Positions 37,192 to 50,877 of a DNA stretch of 64,000 bases are shown here, one piece after another. Source of the DNA: Auanema rhodensis (taxonomy: Eukaryota > Nematoda > Chromadorea > Rhabditida > Rhabditidae). Numbering within the stretch: position 1 is the stretch's first letter; every line of letters begins with the position of its first letter. A model generated the notes under the pieces. That model searched no databases, was not told the DNA's origin, and saw only the letters and a list, made by a program, of their open reading frames with translations. Both the position numbers and the translations under genes were made by a program. The DNA lies in the NCBI GenBank assembly GCA_964057225.1, contig OZ059899.1:2418001-2482000 (forward strand), read 5' to 3'.

Positions 37192-37892
37192 AAGCTGCGT
37201 CGATCTGTGTTATCAGATTTGCGCTAGCTTAAAAATGCACCGAGATATCAACTGATATAAGTTCACACTTATATCCTCGATTTTCACCCTGAAGAATTGA
37301 TTTTTCGTTGAATAACATTGTCTATCGTCTTTGTCTTGAAAAATGGAATCTAAAAACATCTACTTTTTGCTAAATTATTTTGAAATTTTTCGAAAAAATT
37401 TTTGTCAAAATGTTTTTGGAAGCAATGTTGAGTGTACATGGAAACTCAACATACACTAATGCATCATTTTTCAAACGATCATAACTAATTTTTGTATCAA
37501 GCGTTTCTCGATGTAGTATAGTGCATTCGATGCGGATTTTTAAGCTGCGTCGATCTGTGTTATCAGATTTGCGCTAGCTTAAAAATGCACCGAGATATCA
37601 ACTGATATAAGTTCACACTTATATCCTCGATTTTCACCCTGAATAATTGATTTTTTCGTTGAATAACATTGTCTATCGTCTTTGCCTTGAAAAATGGAAT
37701 CTAAAAACATCTACTTTTTGCTAAATTATTTTGAAATTTTTCGAAAAAATTTTTGTCAAAATGTTTTTGGAAGCAATGTTGAGTGTACATGGAAACTCAA
37801 CATACACTAATGCATCATTTTTCAAACGATCATAACTAATTTGTGTATCAAACGTTTCTCAATGTAGTATAGTGCATTCGATGCGGATTTTT
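37192..37892 (+). repeat. Block 22: copies 107-108, E'-J pair
   Basis: E' (37192, 350 bp) has the 5-T run and T144 of E but tail T302 C308 G311 G320. J (37542) has T103 and the unusual tail G302 C308 A311. The pair is inserted between two XA-XC modules and reappears at 45,615 and 48,773. Confidence 0.9.
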
Positions 37893-39998
37893 AAGCTGCG
37901 TCGATCTGTGTTATCAGATTTGCGCTAGCTTAAAAATGCACCGAGATATCAACTGATATAAGTTCACACTTATATCCTCGATTTTCACCCTGAAGAATTG
38001 ATTTTTTCGTTGAATAACATTGTCTATCGTCTTTGCCTTGAAAAATGGAATCTAAAAACATCTACTTTTTGCTAAATTATTTTGAAATTTTTCGAAAAAA
38101 ATTTTGTCAAAATGTTTTTGGAAGCAATGTTGAGTGTACATGGAAACTCAACATACACTAATGCATCATTTTTCAAACGATCATAACTAATTTTTGTATC
38201 AAACGTTTCTCAATGTAGTATAGTGCATTCGATGCGGATTTTTAAGCTGCGTCGATCTGTGTTATCAGATTTGCGCTAGCTTAAAAATGCACCGAGATAT
38301 CAACTGATATAAGTTCACACTTATATCCTCGATTTTCACCCTGAAGAATTGATTTTTTCGTTGAATAACATTGTCTATCGTCTTTGCCTTGAAAAATGGA
38401 ATCTAAAAACATCTACTTTTTGCTAAATTATTTTGAAATTTTTCGAAAAAAATTTTGTCAAAATGTTTTTGGAAGCAATGTTGAGTGTACATGGAAACTC
38501 AACATACACTAATGCATCATTTTTCAAACAATCATAACTAATTTGTGTATTAAGCGTTTCTCAATGTAGTATAGTGCATTCGATGCGGATTTTTAAGCTG
38601 CGTCGATCTGTGTTATCAGATTTGCGCTAGCTTAAAAATGCACCGAGATATCAACTGATATAAGTTCACACTTATATCCTCGATTTTCACCCTGAAGAAT
38701 TGATTTTTTCGTTGAATAACATTGTCTATCGTCTTTGTCTTGAAAAATGGAATTTAAAAACATCTACTTTTTGCTAAATTATTTTGAAATTTTTGGAAAA
38801 AATTTTTGTCAAAATGTTTTTGGAAGCAATGTTGAGTGTACATGGAAACTCAACATACACTAATGCATCATTTTTCAAACGATCATAACTAATTTTTGTA
38901 TCAAACGTTTCTCAATGTAGTATAGTGCATTCGATGCGGATTTTTAAGCTGCGTCGATCTGTGTTATCAGATTTGCGCTAGCTTAAAAATGCACCGAGAT
39001 ATCAACTGATATAAGTTCACACTTATATCCTCGATTTTCACCCTGAAGAATTGATTTTTTCGTTGAATAACATTGTCTATCGTCTTTGCCTTGAAAAATG
39101 GAATCTAAAAACATCTACTTTTTGCTAAATTATTTTGAAATTTTTCGAAAAAAATTTTGTCAAAATGTTTTTGGAAGCAATGTTGAGTGTACATGGAAAC
39201 TCAACATACACTAATGCATCATTTTTCAAACGATCATAACTAATTTTTGTATCAAACGTTTCTCAATGTAGTATAGTGCATTCGATGCGGATTTTTAAGC
39301 TGCGTCGATCTGTGTTATCAGATTTGCGCTAGCTTAAAAATGCACCGAGATATCAACTGATATAAGTTCACACTTATATCCTCGATTTTCACCCTGAAGA
39401 ATTGATTTTTTCGTTGAATAACATTGTCTATCGTCTTTGCCTTGAAAAATGGAATCTAAAAACATCTACTTTTTGCTAAATTATTTTGAAATTTTTCGAA
39501 AAAAATTTTGTCAAAATGTTTTTGGAAGCAATGTTGAGTGTACATGGAAACTCAACATACACTAATGCATCATTTTTCAAACAATCATAACTAATTTGTG
39601 TATTAAGCGTTTCTCAATGTAGTATAGTGCATTCGATGCGGATTTTTAAGCTGCGTCGATCTGTGTTATCAGATTTGCGCTAGCTTAAAAATGCACCGAG
39701 ATATCAACTGATATAAGTTCACACTTATATCCTCGATTTTCACCCTGAAGAATTGATTTTTTCGTTGAATAACATTGTCTATCGTCTTTGTCTTGAAAAA
39801 TGGAATTTAAAAACATCTACTTTTTGCTAAATTATTTTGAAATTTTTCGAAAAAATTTTTGTCAAAATGTTTTTGGAAGCAATGTTGAGTGTACATGGAA
39901 ACTCAACATACACTAATGCATCATTTTTCAAACAATCATAACTAATTTGTGTATTAAGCGTTTCTCAATGTAGTATAGTGCATTCAATGCGGATTTTT
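37893..39998 (+). repeat. Block 23: copies 109-114, two trimers XA-XC-D(T144) (1,053 bp each)
   Basis: Starts: 37893 XA, 38244 XC, 38595; 38946 XA, 39297 XC, 39648. The third member differs. Copy 111 has a D head (T144, T160) joined to a B tail (G201, G287 T302 C308 A311). Copy 114 is plain D* with T144. All A209 copies in the window lie between 32,980 and 39,647. Confidence 0.9.
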
Positions 39999-42900
39999 AA
40001 GCTGCGTCGATCTGTGTTATCAGATTTGCGCTAGCTTAAAAATGCACCGAGATATCAACTGATATAAGTTCACACTTATATCCTCGATTTTCACCCTGAA
40101 GAATTGATTTTTTCGTTGAATAACATTGTCTATCGTCTTTGCCTTGAAAAATGGAATCTAAAAACATCTACTTTTTGCTAAATTATTTTGAAATTTTTCG
40201 AAAAAATTTTTGTCAAAATGTTTTTGGAAGCAATGTTGAGTGTACATGGAAACTCAACATACACTAATGCATCATTTTTCAAACGATCATAACTAATTTT
40301 TGTATCAAGCGTTTCTCAATGTAGTATAGTGCATTCGATGCGGATTTTTAAGCTGCGTCGATCTGTGTTATCAGATTTGCGCTAGCTTAAAAATGCACCG
40401 AGATACCAACTGATATAAGTTCACACTTATATCCTCGATTTTCACCCTGAAGAATTAATTTTTTCGTTGAATAACATTGTCCATCGTCTTTGCCTTGGAA
40501 AATGGAATCTAAAAACATCTACTTTTTGCTAAATTATTTTGAAATTTTTGGAAAAAATTTTTGTCAAAATGTTTTTGGAAGCAATGTTGAGTGTACATGG
40601 AAACTCAACATACACTAATGCATCATTTTTCAAACGATCATAACTAATTTTTGTATCAAACGTTTCTCAATGTAGTATAGTGCATTCGATGCGGATTTTT
40701 AAGCTGCGTCGATCTGTGTTATCAGATTTGCGCTAGCTTAAAAATGCACCGAGATATCAACTGATATAAGTTCACACTTATATCCTCGATTTTCACCCTG
40801 AAGAATTGATTTTTTCGTTGAATAACATTGTCTATCGTCTTTGCCTTGAAAAATGGAATCTAAAAACATCTACTTTTTGCTAAATTATTTTGAAATTTTT
40901 CGAAAAAATTTTTGTCAAAATGTTTTTGGAAGCAATGTTGAGTGTACATGGAAACTCAACATACACTAATGCATCATTTTTCAAACAATCATAACTAATT
41001 TGTGTATTAAGCGTTTCTCAATGTAGTATAGTGCATTCGATGCGGATTTTTAAGCTGCGTCGATCTGTGTTATCAGATTTGCGCTAGCTTAAAAATGCAC
41101 CGAGATATCAACTGATATAAGTTCACACTTATATCCTCGATTTTCACCCTGAAGAATTGATTTTTTCGTTGAATAACATTGTCTATCGTCTTTGCCTTGA
41201 AAAATGGAATTTAAAAACATCTACTTTTTGCTAAATTATTTTGAAATTTTTCGAAAAAATTTTTGTCAAAATGTTTTTGGAAGCAATGTTGAGTGTACAT
41301 GGAAACTCAACATACACTAATGCATCATTTTTCAAACAATCATAACTAATTTGTGTATTAAGCGTTTCTCAATGTAGTATAGTGCATTCAATGCGGATTT
41401 TTAAGCTGCGTCGATCTGTGTTATCAGATTTGCGCTAGCTTAAAAATGCACCGAGATATCAACTGATATAAGTTCACACTTATATCCTCGATTTTCACCC
41501 TGAAGAATTGATTTTTTCGTTGAATAACATTGTCTATCGTCTTTGCCTTGAAAAATGGAATTTAAAAACATCTACTTTTTGCTAAATTATTTTGAAATTT
41601 TTCGAAAAAATTTTTGTCAAAATGTTTTTGGAAGCAATGTTGAGTGTACATGGAAACTCAACATACACTAATGCATCATTTTTCAAACAATCATAACTAA
41701 TTTGTGTATTAAGCGTTTCTCAATGTAGTATAGTGCATTCAATGCGGATTTTTAAGCTGCGTCGATCTGTGTTATCAGATTTGCGCTAGCTTAAAAATGC
41801 ACCGAGATATCAACTGATATAAGTTCACACTTATATCCTCGATTTTCACCCTGAAGAATTGATTTTTTCGTTGAATAACATTGTCTATCGTCTTTGTCTT
41901 GAAAAATGGAATTTAAAAACATCTACTTTTTGCTAAATTATTTTGAAATTTTTCGAAAAAATTTTTGTCAAAATGTTTTTGGAAGCAATGTTGAGTGTAC
42001 ATGGAAACTCAACATACACTAATGCATCATTTTTCAAACAATCATAACTAATTTGTGTATTAAGCGTTTCTCAATGTAGTATAGTGCATTCAATGCGGAT
42101 TTTTAAGCTGCGTCGATCTGTGTTATCAGATTTGCGCTAGCTTAAAAATGCACCGAGATATCAACTGATATAAGTTCACACTTATATCCTCGATTTTCAC
42201 CCTGAAGAATTGATTTTTTCGTTGAATAACATTGTCTATCGTCTTTGCCTTGAAAAATGGAATTTAAAAACATCTACTTTTTGCTAAATTATTTTGAAAT
42301 TTTTCGAAAAAATTTTTGTCAAAATGTTTTTGGAAGCAATGTTGAGTGTACATGGAAACTCAACATACACTAATGCATCATTTTTCAAACAATCATAACT
42401 AATTTGTGTATTAAGCGTTTCTCAATGTAGTATAGTGCATTCAATGCGGATTTTTAAGCTGCGTCGATCTGTGTTATCAGATTTGCGCTAGCTTAAAAAT
42501 GCACCGAGATATCAACTGATATAAGTTCACACTTATATCCTCGATTTTCACCCTGAAGAATTGATTTTTTCGTTGAATAACATTGTCTATCGTCTTTGCC
42601 TTGAAAAATGGAATTTAAAAACATCTACTTTTTGCTAAATTATTTTGAAATTTTTCGAAAAAATTTTTGTCAAAATGTTTTTGGAAGCAATGTTGAGTGT
42701 ACATGGAAACTCAACATACACTAATGCATCATTTTTCAAACAATCATAACTAATTTGTGTATTAAGCGTTTCTCAATGTAGTATAGTGCATTCAATGCGG
42801 ATTTTTAAGCTGCGTCGATCTGTGTTATCAGATTTGCGCTAGCTTAAAAATGCACCGAGATATCAACTGATATAAGTTCACACTTATATCCTCGATTTTC

Positions 42901-43157
42901 ACCCTGAAGAATTGATTTTTTCGTTGAATAACATTGTCTATCGTCTTTGTCTTGAAAAATGGAATTTAAAAACATCTACTTTTTGCTAAATTATTTTGAA
43001 ATTTTTCGAAAAAATTTTTGTCAAAATGTTTTTGGAAGCAATGTTGAGTGTACATGGAAACTCAACATACACTAATGCATCATTTTTCAAACAATCATAA
43101 CTAATTTGTGTATTAAGCGTTTCTCAATGTAGTATAGTGCATTCAATGCGGATTTTT
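39999..43157 (+). repeat. Block 24: copies 115-123, A-B-C then D*-D*-D*(T144) twice
   Basis: Starts: 39999 A, 40350 B (C57), 40701 C, 41052, 41403, 41754 (T144), 42105, 42456, 42807 (T144). The first six copies match block 20, including private C57 in B, 6,317 bp downstream. The D*-D*-D*(T144) trimer is then present a second time in tandem, a 1,053-bp duplication. Confidence 0.92.
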
Positions 43158-44210
43158 AAGCTGCGTCGATCTGTGTTATCAGATTTGCGCTAGCTTAAAA
43201 ATGCACCGAGATATCAACTGATATAAGTTCACACTTATATCCTCGATTTTCACCCTGAAGAATTGATTTTTTCGTTGAATAACATTGTCTATCGTCTTTG
43301 CCTTGAAAAATGGAATCTAAAAACATCTACTTTTTGCTAAATTATTTTGAAATTTTTCGAAAAAATTTTTGTCAAAATGTTTTTGGAAGCAATGTTGAGT
43401 GTACATGGAAACTCAACATACACTAATGCATCATTTTTCAAACGATCATAACTAATTTTTGTATCAAGCGTTTCTCAATGTAGTATAGTGCATTCGATGC
43501 GGATTTTTAAGCTGCGTCGATCTGTGTTATCAGATTTGCGCTAGCTTAAAAATGCACCGAGATATCAACTGATATAAGTTCACACTTATATCCTCGATTT
43601 TCACCCTGAAGAATTAATTTTTTCGTTGAATAACATTGTCCATCGTCTTTGCCTTGGAAAATGGAATCTAAAAACATCTACTTTTTGCTAAATTATTTTG
43701 AAATTTTTGGAAAAAATTTTTGTCAAAATGTTTTTGGAAGCAATGTTGAGTGTACATGGAAACTCAACATACACTAATGCATCATTTTTCAAACGATCAT
43801 AACTAATTTTTGTATCAAACGTTTCTCAATGTAGTATAGTGCATTCGATGCGGATTTTTAAGCTGCGTCGATCTGTGTTATCAGATTTGCGCTAGCTTAA
43901 AAATGCACCGAGATATCAACTGATATAAGTTCACACTTATATCCTCGATTTTCACCCTGAAGAATTGATTTTTTCGTTGAATAACATTGTCTATCGTCTT
44001 TGCCTTGAAAAATGGAATCTAAAAACATCTACTTTTTGCTAAATTATTTTGAAATTTTTCGAAAAAATTTTTGTCAAAATGTTTTTGGAAGCAATGTTGA
44101 GTGTACATGGAAACTCAACATACACTAATGCATCATTTTTCAAACAATCATAACTAATTTGTGTATTAAGCGTTTCTCAATGTAGTATAGTGCATTCGAT
44201 GCGGATTTTT
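43158..44210 (+). repeat. Block 25: copies 124-126, A-B-C
   Basis: Starts: 43158 A, 43509 B, 43860 C. This is the same triple as at 1, 33,682 and 39,999, without C57. It precedes the 9-monomer repeat and may belong to a longer unit with it. Confidence 0.9.
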
Positions 44211-47200
44211 AAGCTGCGTCGATCTGTGTTATCAGATTTGCGCTAGCTTAAAAATGCACCGAGATATCAACTGATATAAGTTCACACTTATATCCTCGAT
44301 TTTCACCCTGAAGAATTAATTTTTTCGTTGAATAACATTGTCCATCGTCTTTGCCTTGGAAAATGGAATCTAAAAACATCTACTTTTTGCTAAATTATTT
44401 TGAAATTTTTGGAAAAAATTTTTGTCAAAATGTTTTTGGAAGCAATGTTGAGTGTACATGGAAACTCAACATACACTAATGCATCATTTTTCAAACGATC
44501 ATAACTAATTTTTGTATCAAACGTTTCTCAATGTAGTATAGTGCATTCGATGCGGATTTTTAAGCTGCGTCGATCTGTGTTATCAGATTTGCGCTAGCTT
44601 AAAAATGCACCGAGATATCAACTGATATAAGTTCACACTTATATCCTCGATTTTCACCCTGAAGAATTGATTTTTTCGTTGAATAACATTGTCTATCGTC
44701 TTTGCCTTGAAAAATGGAATCTAAAAACATCTACTTTTTGCTAAATTATTTTGAAATTTTTCGAAAAAATTTTTGTCAAAATGTTTTTGGAAGCAATGTT
44801 GAGTGTACATGGAAACTCAACATACACTAATGCATCATTTTTCAAACAATCATAACTAATTTGTGTATTAAGCGTTTCTCAATGTAGTATAGTGCATTCG
44901 ATGCGGATTTTTAAGCTGCGTCGATCTGTGTTATCAGATTTGCGCTAGCTTAAAAATGCACCGAGATATCAACTGATATAAGTTCACACTTATATCCTCG
45001 ATTTTCACCCTGAAGAATTGATTTTTTCGTTGAATAACATTGTCTATCGTCTTTGCCTTGAAAAATGGAATTTAAAAACATCTACTTTTTGCTAAATTAT
45101 TTTGAAATTTTTCGAAAAAATTTTTGTCAAAATGTTTTTGGAAGCAATGTTGAGTGTACATGGAAACTCAACATACACTAATGCATCATTTTTCAAACAA
45201 TCATAACTAATTTGTGTATTAAGCGTTTCTCAATGTAGTATAGTGCATTCAATGCGGATTTTTAAGCTGCGTCGATCTGTGTTATCAGATTTGCGCTAGC
45301 TTAAAAATGCACCGAGATATCAACTGATATAAGTTCACACTTATATCCTCGATTTTCACCCTGAAGAATTGATTTTTTCGTTGAATAACATTGTCTATCG
45401 TCTTTGCCTTGAAAAATGGAATTTAAAAACATCTACTTTTTGCTAAATTATTTTGAAATTTTTCGAAAAAATTTTTGTCAAAATGTTTTTGGAAGCAATG
45501 TTGAGTGTACATGGAAACTCAACATACACTAATGCATCATTTTTCAAACAATCATAACTAATTTGTGTATTAAGCGTTTCTCAATGTAGTATAGTGCATT
45601 CGATGCGGATTTTTAAGCTGCGTCGATCTGTGTTATCAGATTTGCGCTAGCTTAAAAATGCACCGAGATATCAACTGATATAAGTTCACACTTATATCCT
45701 CGATTTTCACCCTGAAGAATTGATTTTTCGTTGAATAACATTGTCTATCGTCTTTGTCTTGAAAAATGGAATCTAAAAACATCTACTTTTTGCTAAATTA
45801 TTTTGAAATTTTTCGAAAAAATTTTTGTCAAAATGTTTTTGGAAGCAATGTTGAGTGTACATGGAAACTCAACATACACTAATGCATCATTTTTCAAACG
45901 ATCATAACTAATTTTTGTATCAAGCGTTTCTCGATGTAGTATAGTGCATTCGATGCGGATTTTTAAGCTGCGTCGATCTGTGTTATCAGATTTGCGCTAG
46001 CTTAAAAATGCACCGAGATATCAACTGATATAAGTTCACACTTATATCCTCGATTTTCACCCTGAATAATTGATTTTTTCGTTGAATAACATTGTCTATC
46101 GTCTTTGCCTTGAAAAATGGAATCTAAAAACATCTACTTTTTGCTAAATTATTTTGAAATTTTTCGAAAAAATTTTTGTCAAAATGTTTTTGGAAGCAAT
46201 GTTGAGTGTACATGGAAACTCAACATACACTAATGCATCATTTTTCAAACGATCATAACTAATTTGTGTATCAAACGTTTCTCAATGTAGTATAGTGCAT
46301 TCGATGCGGATTTTTAAGCTGCGTCGATCTGTGTTATCAGATTTGCGCTAGCTTAAAAATGCACCGAGATATCAACTGATATAAGTTCACACTTATATCC
46401 TCGATTTTCACCCTGAAGAATTAATTTTTTCGTTGAATAACATTGTCCATCGTCTTTGCCTTGGAAAATGGAATCTAAAAACATCTACTTTTTGCTAAAT
46501 TATTTTGAAATTTTTCGAAAAAATTTTTGTCAAAATGTTTTTGGAAGCAATGTTGAGTGTACATGGAAACTCAACATACACTAATGCATCATTTTTCAAA
46601 CGATCATAACTAATTTTTGTATCAAGCGTTTCTCAATGTAGTATAGTGCATTCGATGCGGATTTTTAAGCTGCGTCGATCTGTGTTATCAGATTTGCGCT
46701 AGCTTAAAAATGCACCGAGATATCAACTGATATAAGTTCACACTTATATCCTCGATTTTCACCCTGAAGAATTAATTTTTTCGTTGAATAACATTGTCCA
46801 TCGTCTTTGCCTTGGAAAATGGAATCTAAAAACATCTACTTTTTGCTAAATTATTTTGAAATTTTTGGAAAAAATTTTTGTCAAAATGTTTTTGGAAGCA
46901 ATGTTGAGTGTACATGGAAACTCAACATACACTAATGCATCATTTTTCAAACGATCATAACTAATTTTTGTATCAAACGTTTCTCAATGTAGTATAGTGC
47001 ATTCGATGCGGATTTTTAAGCTGCGTCGATCTGTGTTATCAGATTTGCGCTAGCTTAAAAATGCACCGAGATATCAACTGATATAAGTTCACACTTATAT
47101 CCTCGATTTTCACCCTGAAGAATTGATTTTTTCGTTGAATAACATTGTCTATCGTCTTTGCCTTGAAAAATGGAATCTAAAAACATCTACTTTTTGCTAA

Positions 47201-47368
47201 ATTATTTTGAAATTTTTCGAAAAAATTTTTGTCAAAATGTTTTTGGAAGCAATGTTGAGTGTACATGGAAACTCAACATACACTAATGCATCATTTTTCA
47301 AACAATCATAACTAATTTGTGTATTAAGCGTTTCTCAATGTAGTATAGTGCATTCGATGCGGATTTTT
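44211..47368 (+). repeat. Block 26: copies 127-135, nonamer B-C-D*-D-E'-J-(B/A)-B-C (3,158 bp)
   Basis: Starts: 44211 B, 44562 C, 44913 D*, 45264 D, 45615 E', 45965 J, 46316, 46667 B, 47018 C. Copy 133 has a B head (A108, C133, G149) with C201 and an A tail (G311), a reciprocal of the XA type. The first six members repeat 3,158 bp downstream. Confidence 0.9.
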
Positions 47369-50300
47369 AAGCTGCGTCGATCTGTGTTATCAGATTTGCG
47401 CTAGCTTAAAAATGCACCGAGATATCAACTGATATAAGTTCACACTTATATCCTCGATTTTCACCCTGAAGAATTAATTTTTTCGTTGAATAACATTGTC
47501 CATCGTCTTTGCCTTGGAAAATGGAATCTAAAAACATCTACTTTTTGCTAAATTATTTTGAAATTTTTGGAAAAAATTTTTGTCAAAATGTTTTTGGAAG
47601 CAATGTTGAGTGTACATGGAAACTCAACATACACTAATGCATCATTTTTCAAACGATCATAACTAATTTTTGTATCAAACGTTTCTCAATGTAGTATAGT
47701 GCATTCGATGCGGATTTTTAAGCTGCGTCGATCTGTGTTATCAGATTTGCGCTAGCTTAAAAATGCACCGAGATATCAACTGATATAAGTTCACACTTAT
47801 ATCCTCGATTTTCACCCTGAAGAATTGATTTTTTCGTTGAATAACATTGTCTATCGTCTTTGCCTTGAAAAATGGAATCTAAAAACATCTACTTTTTGCT
47901 AAATTATTTTGAAATTTTTCGAAAAAATTTTTGTCAAAATGTTTTTGGTAGCAATGTTGAGTGTACATGGAAACTCAACATACACTAATGCATCATTTTT
48001 CAAACAATCATAACTAATTTGTGTATTAAGCGTTTCTCAATGTAGTATAGTGCATTCGATGCGGATTTTTAAGCTGCGTCGATCTGTGTTATCAGATTTG
48101 CGCTAGCTTAAAAATGCACCGAGATATCAACTGATATAAGTTCACACTTATATCCTCGATTTTCACCCTGAAGAATTGATTTTTTCGTTGAATAACATTG
48201 TCTATCGTCTTTGCCTTGAAAAATGGAATTTAAAAACATCTACTTTTTGCTAAATTATTTTGAAATTTTTCGAAAAAATTTTTGTCAAAATGTTTTTGGA
48301 AGCAATGTTGAGTGTACATGGAAACTCAACATACACTAATGCATCATTTTTCAAACAATCATAACTAATTTGTGTATTAAGCGTTTCTCAATGTAGTATA
48401 GTGCATTCAATGCGGATTTTTAAGCTGCGTCGATCTGTGTTATCAGATTTGCGCTAGCTTAAAAATGCACCGAGATATCAACTGATATAAGTTCACACTT
48501 ATATCCTCGATTTTCACCCTGAAGAATTGATTTTTTCGTTGAATAACATTGTCTATCGTCTTTGCCTTGAAAAATGGAATTTAAAAACATCTACTTTTTG
48601 CTAAATTATTTTGAAATTTTTCGAAAAAATTTTTGTCAAAATGTTTTTGGAAGCAATGTTGAGTGTACATGGAAACTCAACATACACTAATGCATCATTT
48701 TTCAAACAATCATAACTAATTTGTGTATTAAGCGTTTCTCAATGTAGTATAGTGCATTCGATGCGGATTTTTAAGCTGCGTCGATCTGTGTTATCAGATT
48801 TGCGCTAGCTTAAAAATGCACCGAGATATCAACTGATATAAGTTCACACTTATATCCTCGATTTTCACCCTGAAGAATTGATTTTTCGTTGAATAACATT
48901 GTCTATCGTCTTTGTCTTGAAAAATGGAATCTAAAAACATCTACTTTTTGCTAAATTATTTTGAAATTTTTCGAAAAAATTTTTGTCAAAATGTTTTTGG
49001 AAGCAATGTTGAGTGTACATGGAAACTCAACATACACTAATGCATCATTTTTCAAACGATCATAACTAATTTTTGTATCAAGCGTTTCTCGATGTAGTAT
49101 AGTGCATTCGATGCGGATTTTTAAGCTGCGTCGATCTGTGTTATCAGATTTGCGCTAGCTTAAAAATGCACCGAGATATCAACTGATATAAGTTCACACT
49201 TATATCCTCGATTTTCACCCTGAATAATTGATTTTTTCGTTGAATAACATTGTCTATCGTCTTTGCCTTGAAAAATGGAATCTAAAAACATCTACTTTTT
49301 GCTAAATTATTTTGAAATTTTTCGAAAAAATTTTTGTCAAAATGTTTTTGGAAGCAATGTTGAGTGTACATGGAAACTCAACATACACTAATGCATCATT
49401 TTTCAAACGATCATAACTAATTTGTGTATCAAACGTTTCTCAATGTAGTATAGTGCATTCGATGCGGATTTTTAAGCTGCGTCGATCTGTGTTATCAGAT
49501 TTGCGCTAGCTTAAAAATGCACCGAGATATCAACTGATATAAGTTCACACTTATATCCTCGATTTTCACCCTGAAGAATTGATTTTTTCGTTGAATAACA
49601 TTGTCTATCGTCTTTGCCTTGAAAAATGGAATCTAAAAACATCTACTTTTTGCTAAATTATTTTGAAATTTTTCGAAAAAATTTTTGTCAAAATGTTTTT
49701 GGAAGCAATGTTGAGTGTACATGGAAACTCAACATACACTAATGCATCATTTTTCAAACAATCATAACTAATTTGTGTATTAAGCGTTTCTCAATGTAGT
49801 ATAGTGCATTCAATGCGGATTTTTAAGCTGCGTCGATCTGTGTTATCAGATTTGCGCTAGCTTAAAAATGCACCGAGATATCAACTGATATAAGTTCACA
49901 CTTATATCCTCGATTTTCACCCTGAAGAATTGATTTTTTCGTTGAATAACATTGTCTATCGTCTTTGCCTTGGAAAATGGAATCTAAAAACATCTACTTT
50001 TTGCTAAATTATTTTGAAATTTTTCGAAAAAATTTTTGTCAAAATGTTTTTGGAAGCAATGTTGAGTGTACATGGAAACTCAACATACACTAATGCATCA
50101 TTTTTCAAACGATCATAACTAATTTTTGTATCAAGCGTTTCTCAATGTAGTATAGTGCATTCGATGCGGATTTTTAAGCTGCGTCGATCTGTGTTATCAG
50201 ATTTGCGCTAGCTTAAAAATGCACCGAGATATCAACTGATATAAGTTCACACTTATATCCTCGATTTTCACCCTGAAGAATTAATTTTTTCGTTGAATAA

Positions 50301-50877
50301 CATTGTCCATCGTCTTTGCCTTGGAAAATGGAATCTAAAAACATCTACTTTTTGCTAAATTATTTTGAAATTTTTGGAAAAAATTTTTGTCAAAATGTTT
50401 TTGGAAGCAATGTTGAGTGTACATGGAAACTCAACATACACTAATGCATCATTTTTCAAACGATCATAACTAATTTTTGTATCAAACGTTTCTCAATGTA
50501 GTATAGTGCATTCGATGCGGATTTTTAAGCTGCGTCGATCTGTGTTATCAGATTTGCGCTAGCTTAAAAATGCACCGAGATATCAACTGATATAAGTTCA
50601 CACTTATATCCTCGATTTTCACCCTGAAGAATTGATTTTTTCGTTGAATAACATTGTCTATCGTCTTTGCCTTGAAAAATGGAATCTAAAAACATCTACT
50701 TTTTGCTAAATTATTTTGAAATTTTTCGAAAAAATTTTTGTCAAAATGTTTTTGGAAGCAATGTTGAGTGTACATGGAAACTCAACATACACTAATGCAT
50801 CATTTTTCAAACAATCATAACTAATTTGTGTATTAAGCGTTTCTCAATGTAGTATAGTGCATTCGATGCGGATTTTT
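47369..50877 (+). repeat. Block 27: copies 136-145, B-C-D*-D-E'-J-C*-A(G149)-B-C
   Basis: Starts: 47369 B, 47720 C, 48071 D*, 48422 D, 48773 E', 49123 J, 49474 C*, 49825 A with G149, 50176 B, 50527 C. Six monomers repeat the preceding nonamer; after J it switches to C*-A(G149)-B-C, the start of the 8-monomer unit seen at 55,789. The switch suggests exchange between two higher-order repeats. Copy 137 has T230. Confidence 0.9.
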
